This document shows positions 35,481 through 43,675 of a DNA stretch of 64,000 nucleotides, in pieces; position 1 is the first letter of the stretch, and each line of letters opens with the position of its first letter. Both the position numbers and the translations under genes were made by a program. The stretch covers positions 1 through 64,000 of the IMG/VR virus record IMGVR_UViG_3300035034_003394. One strand, given 5' to 3'. A model generated the notes under the pieces. That model was not told where the DNA came from, ran no database searches, and was given only the letters and a program-made list of their open reading frames with translations. This DNA comes from a virus.

Positions 35481-36320
35481 ATGAGTTTAGATTTAAAATT
35501 AAACCTTAAGAAACCTTTGGTATTTTTAAAGGTTGCTACAACTGGATTAGAACCAGTTCAAAAAAGAGACAGCGACAAACCAGCTGATAGAATCATAGAA
35601 ATTTCTATAATTAAAGTTGACACTGAAAGGCAAGTTCAAATTGCTACTAAGTTGGTGAATCCAGGAATGTCAATTCCAGACGAAGCTTCATTGTTGAATG
35701 GTTTGACAGATGCAGATGTTGCAGGTGCCCAATCTTTCAAAGAAATTGCGGCAGCTTTATATTCGTTTATAGGAGATGCTGATTTTGCTGGATTTAGCCT
35801 TACAAATTTTGACCTTAAATTCTTAACAGAAGAGTTTAATAATGCTGGTATAGAATTTACAATTGTTGGTAGAAACATTATTGACTTAAGTTCAATATAT
35901 CACAATATGGAGAGAAGAGATTTCAGAGCAGCTATCGAAAGATATACTGGAAAAACTCTTGAGGATACTCCAATTAAATCAGAGCAAGCAAATATTGAGT
36001 CTGTAAACATTTTTAATGGAATGGTTGCCGCTTATCCTGAGGATGCAAGGTTTATAAATACAAACCCAAACACTCTTCATGACAACTTCAATAGAAACAA
36101 AAAAGCTCTTGATGTACGTGGTAATATCATTTTAAATAATGACGGAAGACCAGTGTTTAATTTTGGTAAGTACAAAAACAATCTTATTGGCGATATGATG
36201 CTTGCTGATGCAAGTTACTATGATTGGTGTGTTAATGCTTCAGATATGCCTGGAGACACTAAGTTGTTGCTTAGAAAAATCACAGAAAAAGCAAAACAAG
36301 CTCAGGCTCAAAACGTTTAA
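35481..36320 (+). CDS. DnaQ-like protein lacking exonuclease catalytic residues
   Basis: 279 residues. It has the layout of the Bacteroidota DnaQ-family 3'-5' exonuclease: N-terminal DEDDh domain (about 8-185) and a C-terminal DUF3820-like NFGKYKNN segment near 227. In exonuclease motif I the usual D-x-E-T-T-G is K17-V-A19-T-T-G. Motif II keeps D111 (NFDLKFL). Motif III, normally H-x(4)-D, reads TPIKSEQANIE. Three of four acidic metal ligands and the His are gone, so it should not cut DNA. It may bind polymerase or DNA ends, or interfere with the host protein (inference). Confidence 0.85.
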   Translation: MSLDLKLNLKKPLVFLKVATTGLEPVQKRDSDKPADRIIEISIIKVDTERQVQIATKLVNPGMSIPDEASLLNGLTDADVAGAQSFKEIAAALYSFIGDADFAGFSLTNFDLKFLTEEFNNAGIEFTIVGRNIIDLSSIYHNMERRDFRAAIERYTGKTLEDTPIKSEQANIESVNIFNGMVAAYPEDARFINTNPNTLHDNFNRNKKALDVRGNIILNNDGRPVFNFGKYKNNLIGDMMLADASYYDWCVNASDMPGDTKLLLRKITEKAKQAQAQNV

Positions 36321-36326
36321 TATATT

Positions 36327-36371
36327 ATGGCCAAGAAAAAGATAAACTTAGTGGTTGACCCTATAAATTAA
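36327..36371 (+). pseudogene. 5' stub of the helicase gene
   Basis: ATG opens 14 codons encoding MAKKKINLVVDPIN and then TAA. The helicase gene downstream of the homing endonuclease begins MGKKKEITIDRGQVD, which matches in the first residues and general pattern. The stub is probably the original start of the helicase gene, separated by the homing insertion. Confidence 0.45.
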
Positions 36372-36425
36372 CCTTCATAGTTGCGCACTAAAAAGTTTTT
36401 TCGGCTCTTTTAAAATCTTTTATCC

Positions 36426-36438
36426 TATTTATAGAAAA
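36426..36438 (+). promoter_or_regulatory. Putative late promoter box of a homing gene
   Basis: TATTTATAGAAAA, eight bases before the ATG at 36447. Confidence 0.6.
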
Positions 36439-36446
36439 GGATAAAG

Positions 36447-37283
36447 ATGAAAAAAGTTAGAACAAGAAAGTGTAAACTACATCCAGATGGAGGTAGGATA
36501 ATTATCCCAAACAATGGAACCAGATGTAAGATATGTTACGAAAAATCAAAAAAAGATAGGGTTGAGAAAAATATAAACAAAGCCATTGAAGTCCATAGCG
36601 GCAGATATGACTATTCTTTGGTTTGGTATGAAAAAGTTAAAGATAAGGCTAAGATAATTTGTAAAAAACATGGAGTTTTTGAGCAATGTATATGGAATCA
36701 TTTAAAAGGTATAGGATGTCCTTGTTGTGCAAAAGAAGAGAAAACAGACGATAAATCTGATGCTATAAAAAGGTTTGCAGAAGTACATGGAGATAATTAT
36801 AATTATTCATTAGTTGAATATGTTGGTGATAAAACTAAAGTTAAAATAATTTGTGAAAATCATGGCGTTTTTGAACAGTCTCCAGGGAAACATAAAGCTG
36901 GACAAGGGTGTCCAAGGTGTAGATTGTCTCACGGAGAAAGGGAGGTCAAAAGATTCTTGGATAACAAAAGGGTTTTATATGAATCTCAAAAGAAATTTGA
37001 TGAATGTAAGAATATTAACTACCTTCCATTTGACTTTTACCTTCCAAATTATGATATGTGCATTGAATATGATGGAGAGCAGCATTTTGAGCCCAGATTC
37101 ACAATTTCAAAAAAGAGTGATTCGAACTTTAAAAAGATTAAAGAAAATGATTCTATAAAAAATGAATTTTGCAAAAAAACAAATAAAAAGCTTTTAAGAA
37201 TACCATATTATGATAAGAAAAATATTGAAGCGATTTTAGAAAAAGAAATTTTAAAATGGGAAAAAAGAAAGAAATTACAATAG
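36447..37283 (+). CDS. Homing endonuclease with zinc repeats and Vsr-like nuclease
   Basis: 278 residues. An N-terminal basic segment is followed by two repeats of about 65 residues, each with a YDYSL strand, a KIICKKHGVFEQ strand and a GCPCC or GCPRC knuckle (DUF723-type, zinc-binding). Residues about 165-270 form a Vsr/DUF559-like nuclease: SHGEREVKRFLD helix with Glu, DFYLPNYDMCIEYDGEQHF core, LLRIPYYD strand. It overlaps the helicase gene by 28 bases and has its own late promoter. The closest relative in the window is the gene at 54216. Confidence 0.85.
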   Translation: MKKVRTRKCKLHPDGGRIIIPNNGTRCKICYEKSKKDRVEKNINKAIEVHSGRYDYSLVWYEKVKDKAKIICKKHGVFEQCIWNHLKGIGCPCCAKEEKTDDKSDAIKRFAEVHGDNYNYSLVEYVGDKTKVKIICENHGVFEQSPGKHKAGQGCPRCRLSHGEREVKRFLDNKRVLYESQKKFDECKNINYLPFDFYLPNYDMCIEYDGEQHFEPRFTISKKSDSNFKKIKENDSIKNEFCKKTNKKLLRIPYYDKKNIEAILEKEILKWEKRKKLQ

Positions 37284-38770
37284 ACAGAGGTCAAGTTGAT
37301 TTATTCGAAGGTACATCGCACGCAAAAAAATCAGAGATTCAATATACAGATGAGCAGAGTGCATTTATAAATTATTCAGAAAAAGATTCTTTAATACTTG
37401 CGGCAACAGCTGGTTCAGGAAAGTCATTCAGTTGTGTTCAAAGGTTAAAGTCTCTTGTTGATAGAGGTGTTGACCCAAACAAGATTATATTTTTCAGTTT
37501 CACAAAAGCTGCCACTGATGAGCTTAGAGAAAGGGTTGCGTCTGCAGGGATTCAAGTTCGTGAGAAAGTAAGTTCTCATGGACAGGGTTGTACGATTACT
37601 ACTATACATGCATTCTCTAATAGTTTGCTTGCCAGTATGAAAAAGTATAAAGCGATAGCGTCATTTTATGAGTTTTTAAACTGGTTCAGACAAGAGCATA
37701 AACCAAGTAGTCACGCTACTAAAGAACAAAAAGAGGCTCACTTTGAACTTATTGCAAACATGTATGAAGATGCTGAACAGCTGTCTTCAGCTATAGGTTC
37801 ATTTAAGTTGCAGTCTGCTGATAATGTAAAGGCTCCAGTTCCTCAGTTTTATAATGATTACAGAAAATTCTTAAGAGTAACAAAGAAAAGAGATTTTTCT
37901 GACATGCTTATTGAGGTTCGTGATTTATTAAGAGAGAATAAGTGGCTTAAGATGTTTAGAGATAAGTATGATTACATATTTGTAGATGAGTATCAAGATA
38001 CGAGTACTATACAGCTTCAAACACTTCTTTCGTTAAATGCTAAGTATTACTATTTAATTGGTGACCGTAATCAAAGTATTTATGGATACTCTGGAGCAAA
38101 CTGTAGCAAACTTGAGTCAATGCTAAAGAAAAGGCGTGATGTTACCGAAATGAGCCTCTCTGTCAACTTTAGAAGTGATGAGTTGATTGTAGAGAACTCA
38201 AATAAGTATTCGTCTCTTACAGCGACTGCAAATAGCGCAGACAAAGGTGATGTTGACAGGAAAGTGATGCTTAGGTTAGATGAGCTTGTTGAATTGTTGA
38301 AACAACCAGGAGAAGTTGTTGTGCTGGTTAGGACAAATGCTACAATTAGAAAACTTGAGAAAGAACTGCTAAAGAGGAAGGTTCCAATGAAGTACTTCAA
38401 TTTCATCAACGATGCTGATATTAAGAAATACAAAGGAGGAGATGTAGATTCTCACCTTAGAGGTAAAATGAATAACTTCAAGGGTCACTTCGAAAATGAT
38501 GCCCAATTAATGACGTTCATAGAGCAGTTCAAAAAGTCTAAGAAATTTATTACTACAATACACAAGAGTAAAGGGCGTGAGTTTGATGAGTGTGTTGTTG
38601 TTAATTCTGTTTCTCCAGAAGTTCTTCAGGAGTGCGGAATTTACGACAAGCTTGGAAAAAAACGCCTGGAGAGAGTTTCTTTTACTGAAAAAGATGAAGA
38701 GTCTAAGAATATTCATTACGTAGCTGTTAGTCGCTCAAAGCATAAACTATATTTTATGATTTATGAATAA
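37256..38770 (+). CDS. UvrD/Rep-type SF1 helicase
   Basis: 504 residues. Translocates 3'-5' on single-stranded DNA in repair or recombination. Walker A AATAGSGKSF near residue 45; motif Ia FFSFTKAATDEL; motif II YIFVDEYQDTS near 240; motif III LIGDRNQSIYGYSG; motif IV/V HKSKGREFDECVVV near 435; motif VI VAVSRSKHKLYF at the C-terminus. It is shorter than UvrD, lacking much of the 1B/2B insertions. Its first codons are inside the homing gene and differ from the stub at 36327, implying the start was replaced when the element inserted. Confidence 0.9.
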   Translation: MGKKKEITIDRGQVDLFEGTSHAKKSEIQYTDEQSAFINYSEKDSLILAATAGSGKSFSCVQRLKSLVDRGVDPNKIIFFSFTKAATDELRERVASAGIQVREKVSSHGQGCTITTIHAFSNSLLASMKKYKAIASFYEFLNWFRQEHKPSSHATKEQKEAHFELIANMYEDAEQLSSAIGSFKLQSADNVKAPVPQFYNDYRKFLRVTKKRDFSDMLIEVRDLLRENKWLKMFRDKYDYIFVDEYQDTSTIQLQTLLSLNAKYYYLIGDRNQSIYGYSGANCSKLESMLKKRRDVTEMSLSVNFRSDELIVENSNKYSSLTATANSADKGDVDRKVMLRLDELVELLKQPGEVVVLVRTNATIRKLEKELLKRKVPMKYFNFINDADIKKYKGGDVDSHLRGKMNNFKGHFENDAQLMTFIEQFKKSKKFITTIHKSKGREFDECVVVNSVSPEVLQECGIYDKLGKKRLERVSFTEKDEESKNIHYVAVSRSKHKLYFMIYE

Positions 38771-38787
38771 TTTAATTGACTTAATAT

Positions 38788-38934
38788 ATGACAGACAAGA
38801 CTAAAGAATTTTTACAGAAACTGAAAGACTCTGGTAACTGGAATAATAGGAATGATAGGAATGATAGGAATGATGGGTATGATTATTCTAATGTTGTGCA
38901 TGTCAATACTAAAACTAAAGATAATAAATTTTGA
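38788..38934 (+). CDS. Small protein with Asn-Asp-Arg repeats
   Basis: 48 residues in the gap after the helicase gene. Residues about 20-30 are a threefold RND repeat encoded by near-identical AGGAATGAT units, flanked by charged sequence. No family; it may be a tail of the helicase operon. The remaining 120 bases before the next gene hold a promoter box only. Confidence 0.4.
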   Translation: MTDKTKEFLQKLKDSGNWNNRNDRNDRNDGYDYSNVVHVNTKTKDNKF

Positions 38935-38959
38935 ATTATTCGTTTAATTAAAAATTTAT

Positions 38960-38967
38960 TATCTTTG
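38960..38967 (+). promoter_or_regulatory. Host-type promoter -7 box
   Basis: TATCTTTG matches TAnnTTTG. The nearest TTTG upstream (38930) is 26 bases away, too far for the usual spacing. The next gene starts at 39054, leaving a leader of about 80 bases. Confidence 0.45.
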
Positions 38968-39053
38968 TAAACTGATTTTTTAGAAATCATGAAACATTTC
39001 TTTAAATTTAACGTATAAATAAGTAATAATAATTTAAAAACAAAAAAGTAAAA

Positions 39054-39602
39054 ATGATTAGCATTCTAAATCCAAAGAAAGAAATCACAATTGATTTCCC
39101 AATAGAAAAAGTAAAATCATCTATTTCTAAAATTTATATCACATCCGATGGTAAATATAGAATTCATGATGAGAATGACATTCTTAACCAAGTTATTCTT
39201 GAATGCTTTGAGGGTTTATCATTAGGTGTCTATATTGACTTTAATATGACTAAAATTTCAGATATAAGCACGAAAATTACAATTGAGATTAGACGTAAGC
39301 TTGGCTCTTTTGATAACTCAATTGAGGTCCAAAATGCGAATTATCATCTCCAAGATTTAACAAAATACTTATCTGAAATTGTTAAATTATCCGATGTTGA
39401 ATTTGAGGTTAAATATGCACAGAATATGCAAAAAATTAAAGAAGATGAGATGGATGCATCAAAACCTTGGTATGCACAAAGATATGTCGCTAATGCGTGG
39501 TTAATTTTAGGCATCTGTACTTTACCATTGATTATTGGTATTATAATTTTACCGATTGGTATTTACGCAAAAGCTAAAAAATCAAAATACGATAATAAAT
39601 AA
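39054..39602 (+). CDS. Hypothetical protein with C-terminal membrane hairpin
   Basis: 182 residues. Residues 1-125 look like a small soluble alpha/beta domain (FPIEKVKSSISKIY, long strands, an amphipathic helix), reminiscent of bacterial accessory proteins that start with a conserved lipid-binding-like domain. Residues about 145-172 hold one long or two short hydrophobic segments with a central Pro (ILGICTLPLIIGIIILPIGI). Composition resembles host chromosomal proteins, so recent acquisition is possible. Early host-type promoter. Confidence 0.6.
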   Translation: MISILNPKKEITIDFPIEKVKSSISKIYITSDGKYRIHDENDILNQVILECFEGLSLGVYIDFNMTKISDISTKITIEIRRKLGSFDNSIEVQNANYHLQDLTKYLSEIVKLSDVEFEVKYAQNMQKIKEDEMDASKPWYAQRYVANAWLILGICTLPLIIGIIILPIGIYAKAKKSKYDNK

Positions 39603-39619
39603 ATTTAGTACATTAACTT

Positions 39620-39838
39620 ATGAATAAAGAATTTCACGATAAAGTTGATAAAATGTTTGCGTCAAGACTCAAGAGGCACATCGTGAGAATTAAGGATATG
39701 GAGAATGACAAAATTCTTACAGAAGAAGATATGAATTATGATTTAGTTCTATTTGATTCAGACCTTAATATTTATAAACTTGTCGATGGGGTTCCTCAGC
39801 AGATAGACAATCAAAACTTTAAAGCATTGTTGTTATAA
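39620..39838 (+). CDS. Small hypothetical protein
   Basis: 72 residues, 17 bases after the preceding gene, before a terminator shared with the leftward gene beyond. Charged N-terminal helix (VDKMFASRLKRHIVRIKDME) then a strand-rich acidic part. No family recognised. Confidence 0.55.
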   Translation: MNKEFHDKVDKMFASRLKRHIVRIKDMENDKILTEEDMNYDLVLFDSDLNIYKLVDGVPQQIDNQNFKALLL

Positions 39839-39842
39839 CAAA

Positions 39843-39868
39843 AAAAGACACCCAATGAGGTGTCTTTT
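39843..39868. terminator. Bidirectional terminator
   Basis: AAAAGACACC / GGTGTCTTTT hairpin with A and T runs on both sides, between convergent genes. Confidence 0.88.
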
Positions 39869-39888
39869 CTAATTTTATAAAATTAAGT

Positions 39889-41289
39889 TTATTTTGATAA
39901 TCTTTGCATAACTCTGTTCATAAGAATTTCTATATCGAAACCATCATAGACATCAAGTCCTTCAAACATTCCTGCGATACCGCTTTCATCTACTTTGTCG
40001 GCATAGTTAGTTACTTTACCATAATCAGCTGAGGCATCTCTTGTTCTTTTAACATCAGCCCAAGCATCTTCAATATCACGAACCTCACTTTCCAATCCAA
40101 GGACAGTAAGTTTGTTTATAATTTTTGAAATTTGAGCTCCATTTTGGAAATCAATTTTATCTTTAACTCCAAGTTTGCTTAAAACATCTGGACCAAGTTC
40201 ATACATTGAATCGCTCAAATCTTTAAGAGCCGCTTTTGTTTCAGGAGAAGATACGTAAGAACGTTTTCCATCCCCAGAGAAGCTTGGGTCTTGAGAGATA
40301 GTTTGTCTAAGATTTTTAAGAACTATGTTTTTCAAGTCAATATCTCTTTTCTTTGCATAAGAAAGCATGTCGCTAAGTCTGTCAAGCGTAAGGGCAGTGT
40401 TTCCATCTTCATCTTTTTCTTTTCTCGAAAGTAATTGTGCGAAATTTCTTGAAACATCTTTACCAATTCCAAAATGCTCTGGGAAATCTTCAGCAACTTC
40501 ATTTGGAGTAAATCCTTTTGTAAGTTCTCTAAAGGCGATGTATTGTTTTTCTGAAACATTATTCTTAAGCCATCCATTAACGATTGCCAATAAATCTTGG
40601 TCTTCCGATATTGATGCTTCAGTGTCATTGTCTGCTCCTAATGAGTTTGGGTCAGCCATTGTCGCTCCAAGTGTGCTATCGTCTCCATAAGGGTCATCCA
40701 TAGAGCCCATGCTGTTTCCAGCTCTTGAATAAGTATCCTGAGTTCCACCAAGGCCTTTTCCTCTAAATCCTTTTTGAATTACATCATACATTTTAGAATT
40801 CAAGTTGTTTAAAACAATTCCACCAAAACTACTTCCAGCTCCAGGTGTGTATTTGTCTATAAACCCATCAAAGTTTTTCATGAATGATTCATACGCTGAA
40901 GCTGCAGCATCTTGAACTGCATCTCTATCTTTTCCTGGCCATTTTCCCATAAGTACATTTAATGTCTTGTTGGGTCTTCCATCTGCATTCATTGCTGGGA
41001 AAAAAGCTCCCTGGATACCATTTTTAATTTTTTGCTTAGTATTTTGGTCTTCTGTACTTTTGTATTCAGAAATAAGCGCATCTAATATGTAGTTAAAAAC
41101 ATCATTCTGCTTTGTGTTTGCTCCATTGTTTGAGAACCCACTTGCATCTCCATAAGTTTTAACTCTTGCAATCATTTTATCTGCTGCTGCTTTGTCTGCA
41201 GGATTCATACCAGCTTCTGCTTCAGAAATCAAATCTTTATATAGTTCATTGAATGCTTCTGAAATTATTTTTTTAACGTCTTTGTTCAT
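39889..41289 (-). CDS. Divergent sigma-70-like protein with targeting-like N-terminus
   Basis: 466 residues. Residues 1-26 form an amphipathic helix ending in ISEAEAG, like the late packaged-protein candidates. Residues about 62-172 resemble sigma region 2 (RDAVQDAAASAYESFMKNF, then FGGIVLNNLNSKMYD). Residues 196-215 read SMDDPYGDDSTLGATMADP, the hallmark wording of the sigma region 3.2 finger. Residues 231-290 resemble region 4 (VSEKQYIAFRELTKGFTPNEVAE). The last 175 residues are unassigned. Transcribed leftward from a late box. It may be the late sigma factor (T4 gp55 role) or a sigma carried in the virion (inference). Confidence 0.6.
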   Translation of the reverse strand: MNKDVKKIISEAFNELYKDLISEAEAGMNPADKAAADKMIARVKTYGDASGFSNNGANTKQNDVFNYILDALISEYKSTEDQNTKQKIKNGIQGAFFPAMNADGRPNKTLNVLMGKWPGKDRDAVQDAAASAYESFMKNFDGFIDKYTPGAGSSFGGIVLNNLNSKMYDVIQKGFRGKGLGGTQDTYSRAGNSMGSMDDPYGDDSTLGATMADPNSLGADNDTEASISEDQDLLAIVNGWLKNNVSEKQYIAFRELTKGFTPNEVAEDFPEHFGIGKDVSRNFAQLLSRKEKDEDGNTALTLDRLSDMLSYAKKRDIDLKNIVLKNLRQTISQDPSFSGDGKRSYVSSPETKAALKDLSDSMYELGPDVLSKLGVKDKIDFQNGAQISKIINKLTVLGLESEVRDIEDAWADVKRTRDASADYGKVTNYADKVDESGIAGMFEGLDVYDGFDIEILMNRVMQRLSK

Positions 41290-41312
41290 TGTTTGGTAAT
41301 GTTAATGAGTTG

Positions 41313-41325
41313 TTTCTAATAAATA
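41313..41325 (-). promoter_or_regulatory. Putative late promoter box
   Basis: TATTTATTAGAAA on the minus strand, 23 bases before the ATG at 41289. Confidence 0.6.
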
Positions 41326-41346
41326 CATCAAAAAAGTCAAAATAAA

Positions 41347-41378
41347 TTTGGATGTTAACTAAAAGTGACATAGATTTG
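41347..41378 (+). promoter_or_regulatory. Host-type promoter of the SSB gene
   Basis: TTTG (41347-41350), exactly 20 bases, TAGATTTG (41371-41378): a consensus Bacteroidota promoter. ATG at 41423 leaves a leader of about 38 bases. Confidence 0.8.
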
Positions 41379-41422
41379 TAGTCTAATTAAGTGAAACAAA
41401 TAATAATTTAAAATTAAAAATC

Positions 41423-41932
41423 ATGAATGGATTAAACGATGTTACTATCATGGGTACTTTAGGTGCTGATGCAGAAGTAAAACAATTAGATGGTGATAAG
41501 GCTGTTGCAAACATGTCTATCGCAATTAACGACTCTTATGCGCCTAAAGCTGGTGGAGATAGAGTTCAAACTACTGAATGGGTTAAGGTTGAGGCTTGGA
41601 ATGGTCTTGCTAATTTCTTAGGAAGTTATGGAAAAAAAGGAACTGGGTTTATCGTAAAAGGTAAATTAAAGACTGATAGCTACGTAAAAGAAGTTAATGG
41701 TCAAGAGGTTACTTTTTATTCTACTAAAGTAGTTGCTGACAAAATTTTGTTCACTGGAACAAAAGCTAACGGTACTGACGCTGCTCCAGCACAAAACTCT
41801 GCTCCAGCACAAAACTCTGCTCCAGCACAAAAAGCTAATGCACCAGTTGCAGAGGCTCAAGCGCAAACTAAGGAGTATGTTGCAACAAATGATTTTGCTA
41901 ACGCAAAAGCACAGGATGATTTACCATTCTAA
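41423..41932 (+). CDS. ssb: Single-stranded DNA-binding protein, bacterial type
   Basis: 169 residues. OB-fold at about 1-112 (VTIMGTLGADAEVKQL, WVKVEAWNGLANFL, GFIVKGKLKTDSY) and a disordered tail with three tandem APAQNS-like units at about 120-138. The tail ends DDLPF, the acidic tip with a terminal Phe that in bacteria recruits recombination and repair proteins. It is of the bacterial Ssb type rather than T4 gp32, and may bind host SSB partners. Strong host-type promoter; followed by a terminator. Confidence 0.95.
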   Translation: MNGLNDVTIMGTLGADAEVKQLDGDKAVANMSIAINDSYAPKAGGDRVQTTEWVKVEAWNGLANFLGSYGKKGTGFIVKGKLKTDSYVKEVNGQEVTFYSTKVVADKILFTGTKANGTDAAPAQNSAPAQNSAPAQKANAPVAEAQAQTKEYVATNDFANAKAQDDLPF

Positions 41933-41959
41933 ATTAAGTTTTGTTTATTAAATTAAAAG

Positions 41960-41989
41960 AACCTTTCAGCAATGCTGGAGGGTTTTTTT
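41960..41989 (+). terminator. Rho-independent terminator after ssb
   Basis: Hairpin with CAGC / GCTG core extended by AACC / GGTT, loop AAT, then seven Ts. Confidence 0.85.
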
Positions 41990-42629
41990 ATTTATCTAAT
42001 TTTGGATAAGACTTGACGTAAAGTTCTGGGTATTTTTTTCTAACCTCTTTGACGATTTGCATGATAGAAACATATGTTCCCTCGGCATACACCCTCTTGA
42101 GGTAAGCGACATAATCTTCTCTGGTCTTCAAATCTCTTGCGTAGGCATCCTGCCACATAGCATAGTCAATAACACTTTCTCTCCAGTGACTATAATAAGC
42201 GTGACCATTTTGCTCTCCCTTGTGAGTTGTTGTTCTTGAGGTCGCACACTTCATTCCAAAAAGGTTATTGTTTTTCTCAAACATATTAGCGCCAGGATTG
42301 GTCCCCCAGTTTCCGCTTTCATATCTCGCTTGTGCAAACGCAATGTCTGGAAATTTAATATTTAACTCAAGAATATAGTTTTTAAGTTTTTCTTCAGAGA
42401 ATTCATCAGCGTTATTGACAACGACTATAATTTCCTCTGGCTCCATTGAGGATAGGTTGATAATGTTCGGATTTTCATTAATTTTCTTCTCAACTCTTTT
42501 ATTAGCCATTAGCGAGCTTATAAAGAGTACAGCAACTGCAATTAGCAATAGAGTTGATGTGACAATTATTGCTAATGATTTTTTAGCAAATCTATATTCA
42601 AGTTTTTCTTTATCAAAATAGTATAGCAT
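41988..42629 (-). CDS. Membrane-anchored glucosaminidase, candidate endolysin
   Basis: 213 residues. A basic start then one transmembrane segment at about 17-41 (signal anchor, periplasmic C-terminus), a linker, and a glucosaminidase domain at about 85-200. The domain shows FAQARYESGNWGTN with the catalytic Glu, NNLFGMKC, and late YAMWQDAY and YAEGTYVSIMQIV segments, as in FlgJ/Bax-type enzymes that cut peptidoglycan. A single uncleaved anchor on a lytic enzyme recalls SAR endolysins, though this segment is more hydrophobic than typical ones. It converges on ssb. Confidence 0.8.
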   Translation of the reverse strand: MLYYFDKEKLEYRFAKKSLAIIVTSTLLLIAVAVLFISSLMANKRVEKKINENPNIINLSSMEPEEIIVVVNNADEFSEEKLKNYILELNIKFPDIAFAQARYESGNWGTNPGANMFEKNNNLFGMKCATSRTTTHKGEQNGHAYYSHWRESVIDYAMWQDAYARDLKTREDYVAYLKRVYAEGTYVSIMQIVKEVRKKYPELYVKSYPKLDK

Positions 42630-42691
42630 AACTTAATGTTCTATTGGTTCAATTAAGTTATACGTAAACAAAAAGAAAATGTTTGGAAAAT

Positions 42692-43087
42692 TTAAGATTC
42701 TTTATTTTTTAGATTATCTTTTATGGTGTCTAAATTCTCTTTTACCATAGAATCAATTTGGCAATCAATTGCATTAAATCTTCTTGTTAGTTTTTCGTAG
42801 AATTTTTCTGTAATATGGTCATGAATCCTGTCATCAATAGGTACATCATAAGGGTATCCTCCATTAATAATAGTTAATTTATGTCTTCTAATGCAGATGA
42901 ATGAGTCTTTATTTTTAACGCCTTTTCTTGAATTTTTGGGGTCCATGATTAATTCGCTACTGCTACTGTTAATCATTTGAATAACAACTGCAATAGCTTT
43001 TTCTTGAACGTCATCCAAAGCTAAGTCTTTATCTTTAGATTTTTTGAGCCTTACTCGTAGTTTTCTAAGTTTGTATTTTAGTCCCAT
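42692..43087 (-). CDS. Basic hypothetical protein
   Basis: 131 residues. The first 25 are very basic (KYKLRKLRVRLKKSKDKD); the rest is a mixed helical and strand domain including a repeated HDHITEKFYEKLTRRF helix. No membrane segment. Sixty-two bases separate it from the glucosaminidase gene, to which it is upstream on the same strand. No family recognised. Confidence 0.6.
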   Translation of the reverse strand: MGLKYKLRKLRVRLKKSKDKDLALDDVQEKAIAVVIQMINSSSSELIMDPKNSRKGVKNKDSFICIRRHKLTIINGGYPYDVPIDDRIHDHITEKFYEKLTRRFNAIDCQIDSMVKENLDTIKDNLKNKES

Positions 43088-43178
43088 ATTACTTTAAAGG
43101 TATATATTATATACGTAAATTTAAAAATAATGTTGCCTTTTTTATAGAATAACGGCTTATGACACCTTTTTTTTAGAC

Positions 43179-43191
43179 TATTTATATTAAA
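43179..43191 (+). promoter_or_regulatory. Putative late promoter box
   Basis: TATTTATATTAAA, ten bases before the ATG at 43202. Confidence 0.58.
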
Positions 43192-43201
43192 TGATTTTTG
43201 T

Positions 43202-43630
43202 ATGAAAAAGCTTACAGACATAGTAAACGAAGAGTTTTCGAAAGTTTTCAAAGAAGAACTTTATAAGGAAGAAAGAATTTCCAATAAAGATGCTGCAGAG
43301 GAAGTTGCGAATAGACAAAACTTCGTTGGCTCACACACTTATGGTGAAGATTTGGGAGACCTTGGTCAAATGTATGCAGCGTATTCTTATGGAGAACAAC
43401 ATCCTTTGTATGTATGGGATGGTCAAAGATGGTATCATAATAATGAACAATACATACTTCCAGATGGAAGACCGAATAAGTGGACAATGAAACACTTAGA
43501 TAACCTTAGGCCTAATGGCGAAACTCAAGGTAGGCCAACATCATTTCTTATAAAAATACTTAGCAACTTCAAGCGCAAGCACGGGATAGGAGACAACTCT
43601 CACACTGACCTTGCTCCAGGGGAAAAATAA
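43202..43630 (+). CDS. Late protein with targeting-like N-terminal helix
   Basis: 142 residues. Begins MKKLTDIVNEEFSKVFKEEL, one of the clearest members of the shared N-terminal helix set. The middle is Gly/Tyr/Asn-rich with many aromatic residues (YVWDGQRWYHNNEQYILPDG), suggesting a small compact or surface-binding domain. The C-terminus is basic and Gly/Pro-rich. No family recognised. Confidence 0.65.
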   Translation: MKKLTDIVNEEFSKVFKEELYKEERISNKDAAEEVANRQNFVGSHTYGEDLGDLGQMYAAYSYGEQHPLYVWDGQRWYHNNEQYILPDGRPNKWTMKHLDNLRPNGETQGRPTSFLIKILSNFKRKHGIGDNSHTDLAPGEK

Positions 43631-43640
43631 GTTATTTTTA

Positions 43641-43672
43641 TTTGATTTTTATGTTTAAAAATCTTAAATTTG
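43641..43672 (+). promoter_or_regulatory. Host-type promoter, leaderless
   Basis: TTTG (43641-43644), 20 bases, TAAATTTG (43665-43672). The ATG is only three bases further on (43676), so the transcript should start at about the start codon. Confidence 0.75.
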
Positions 43673-43675
43673 CAT

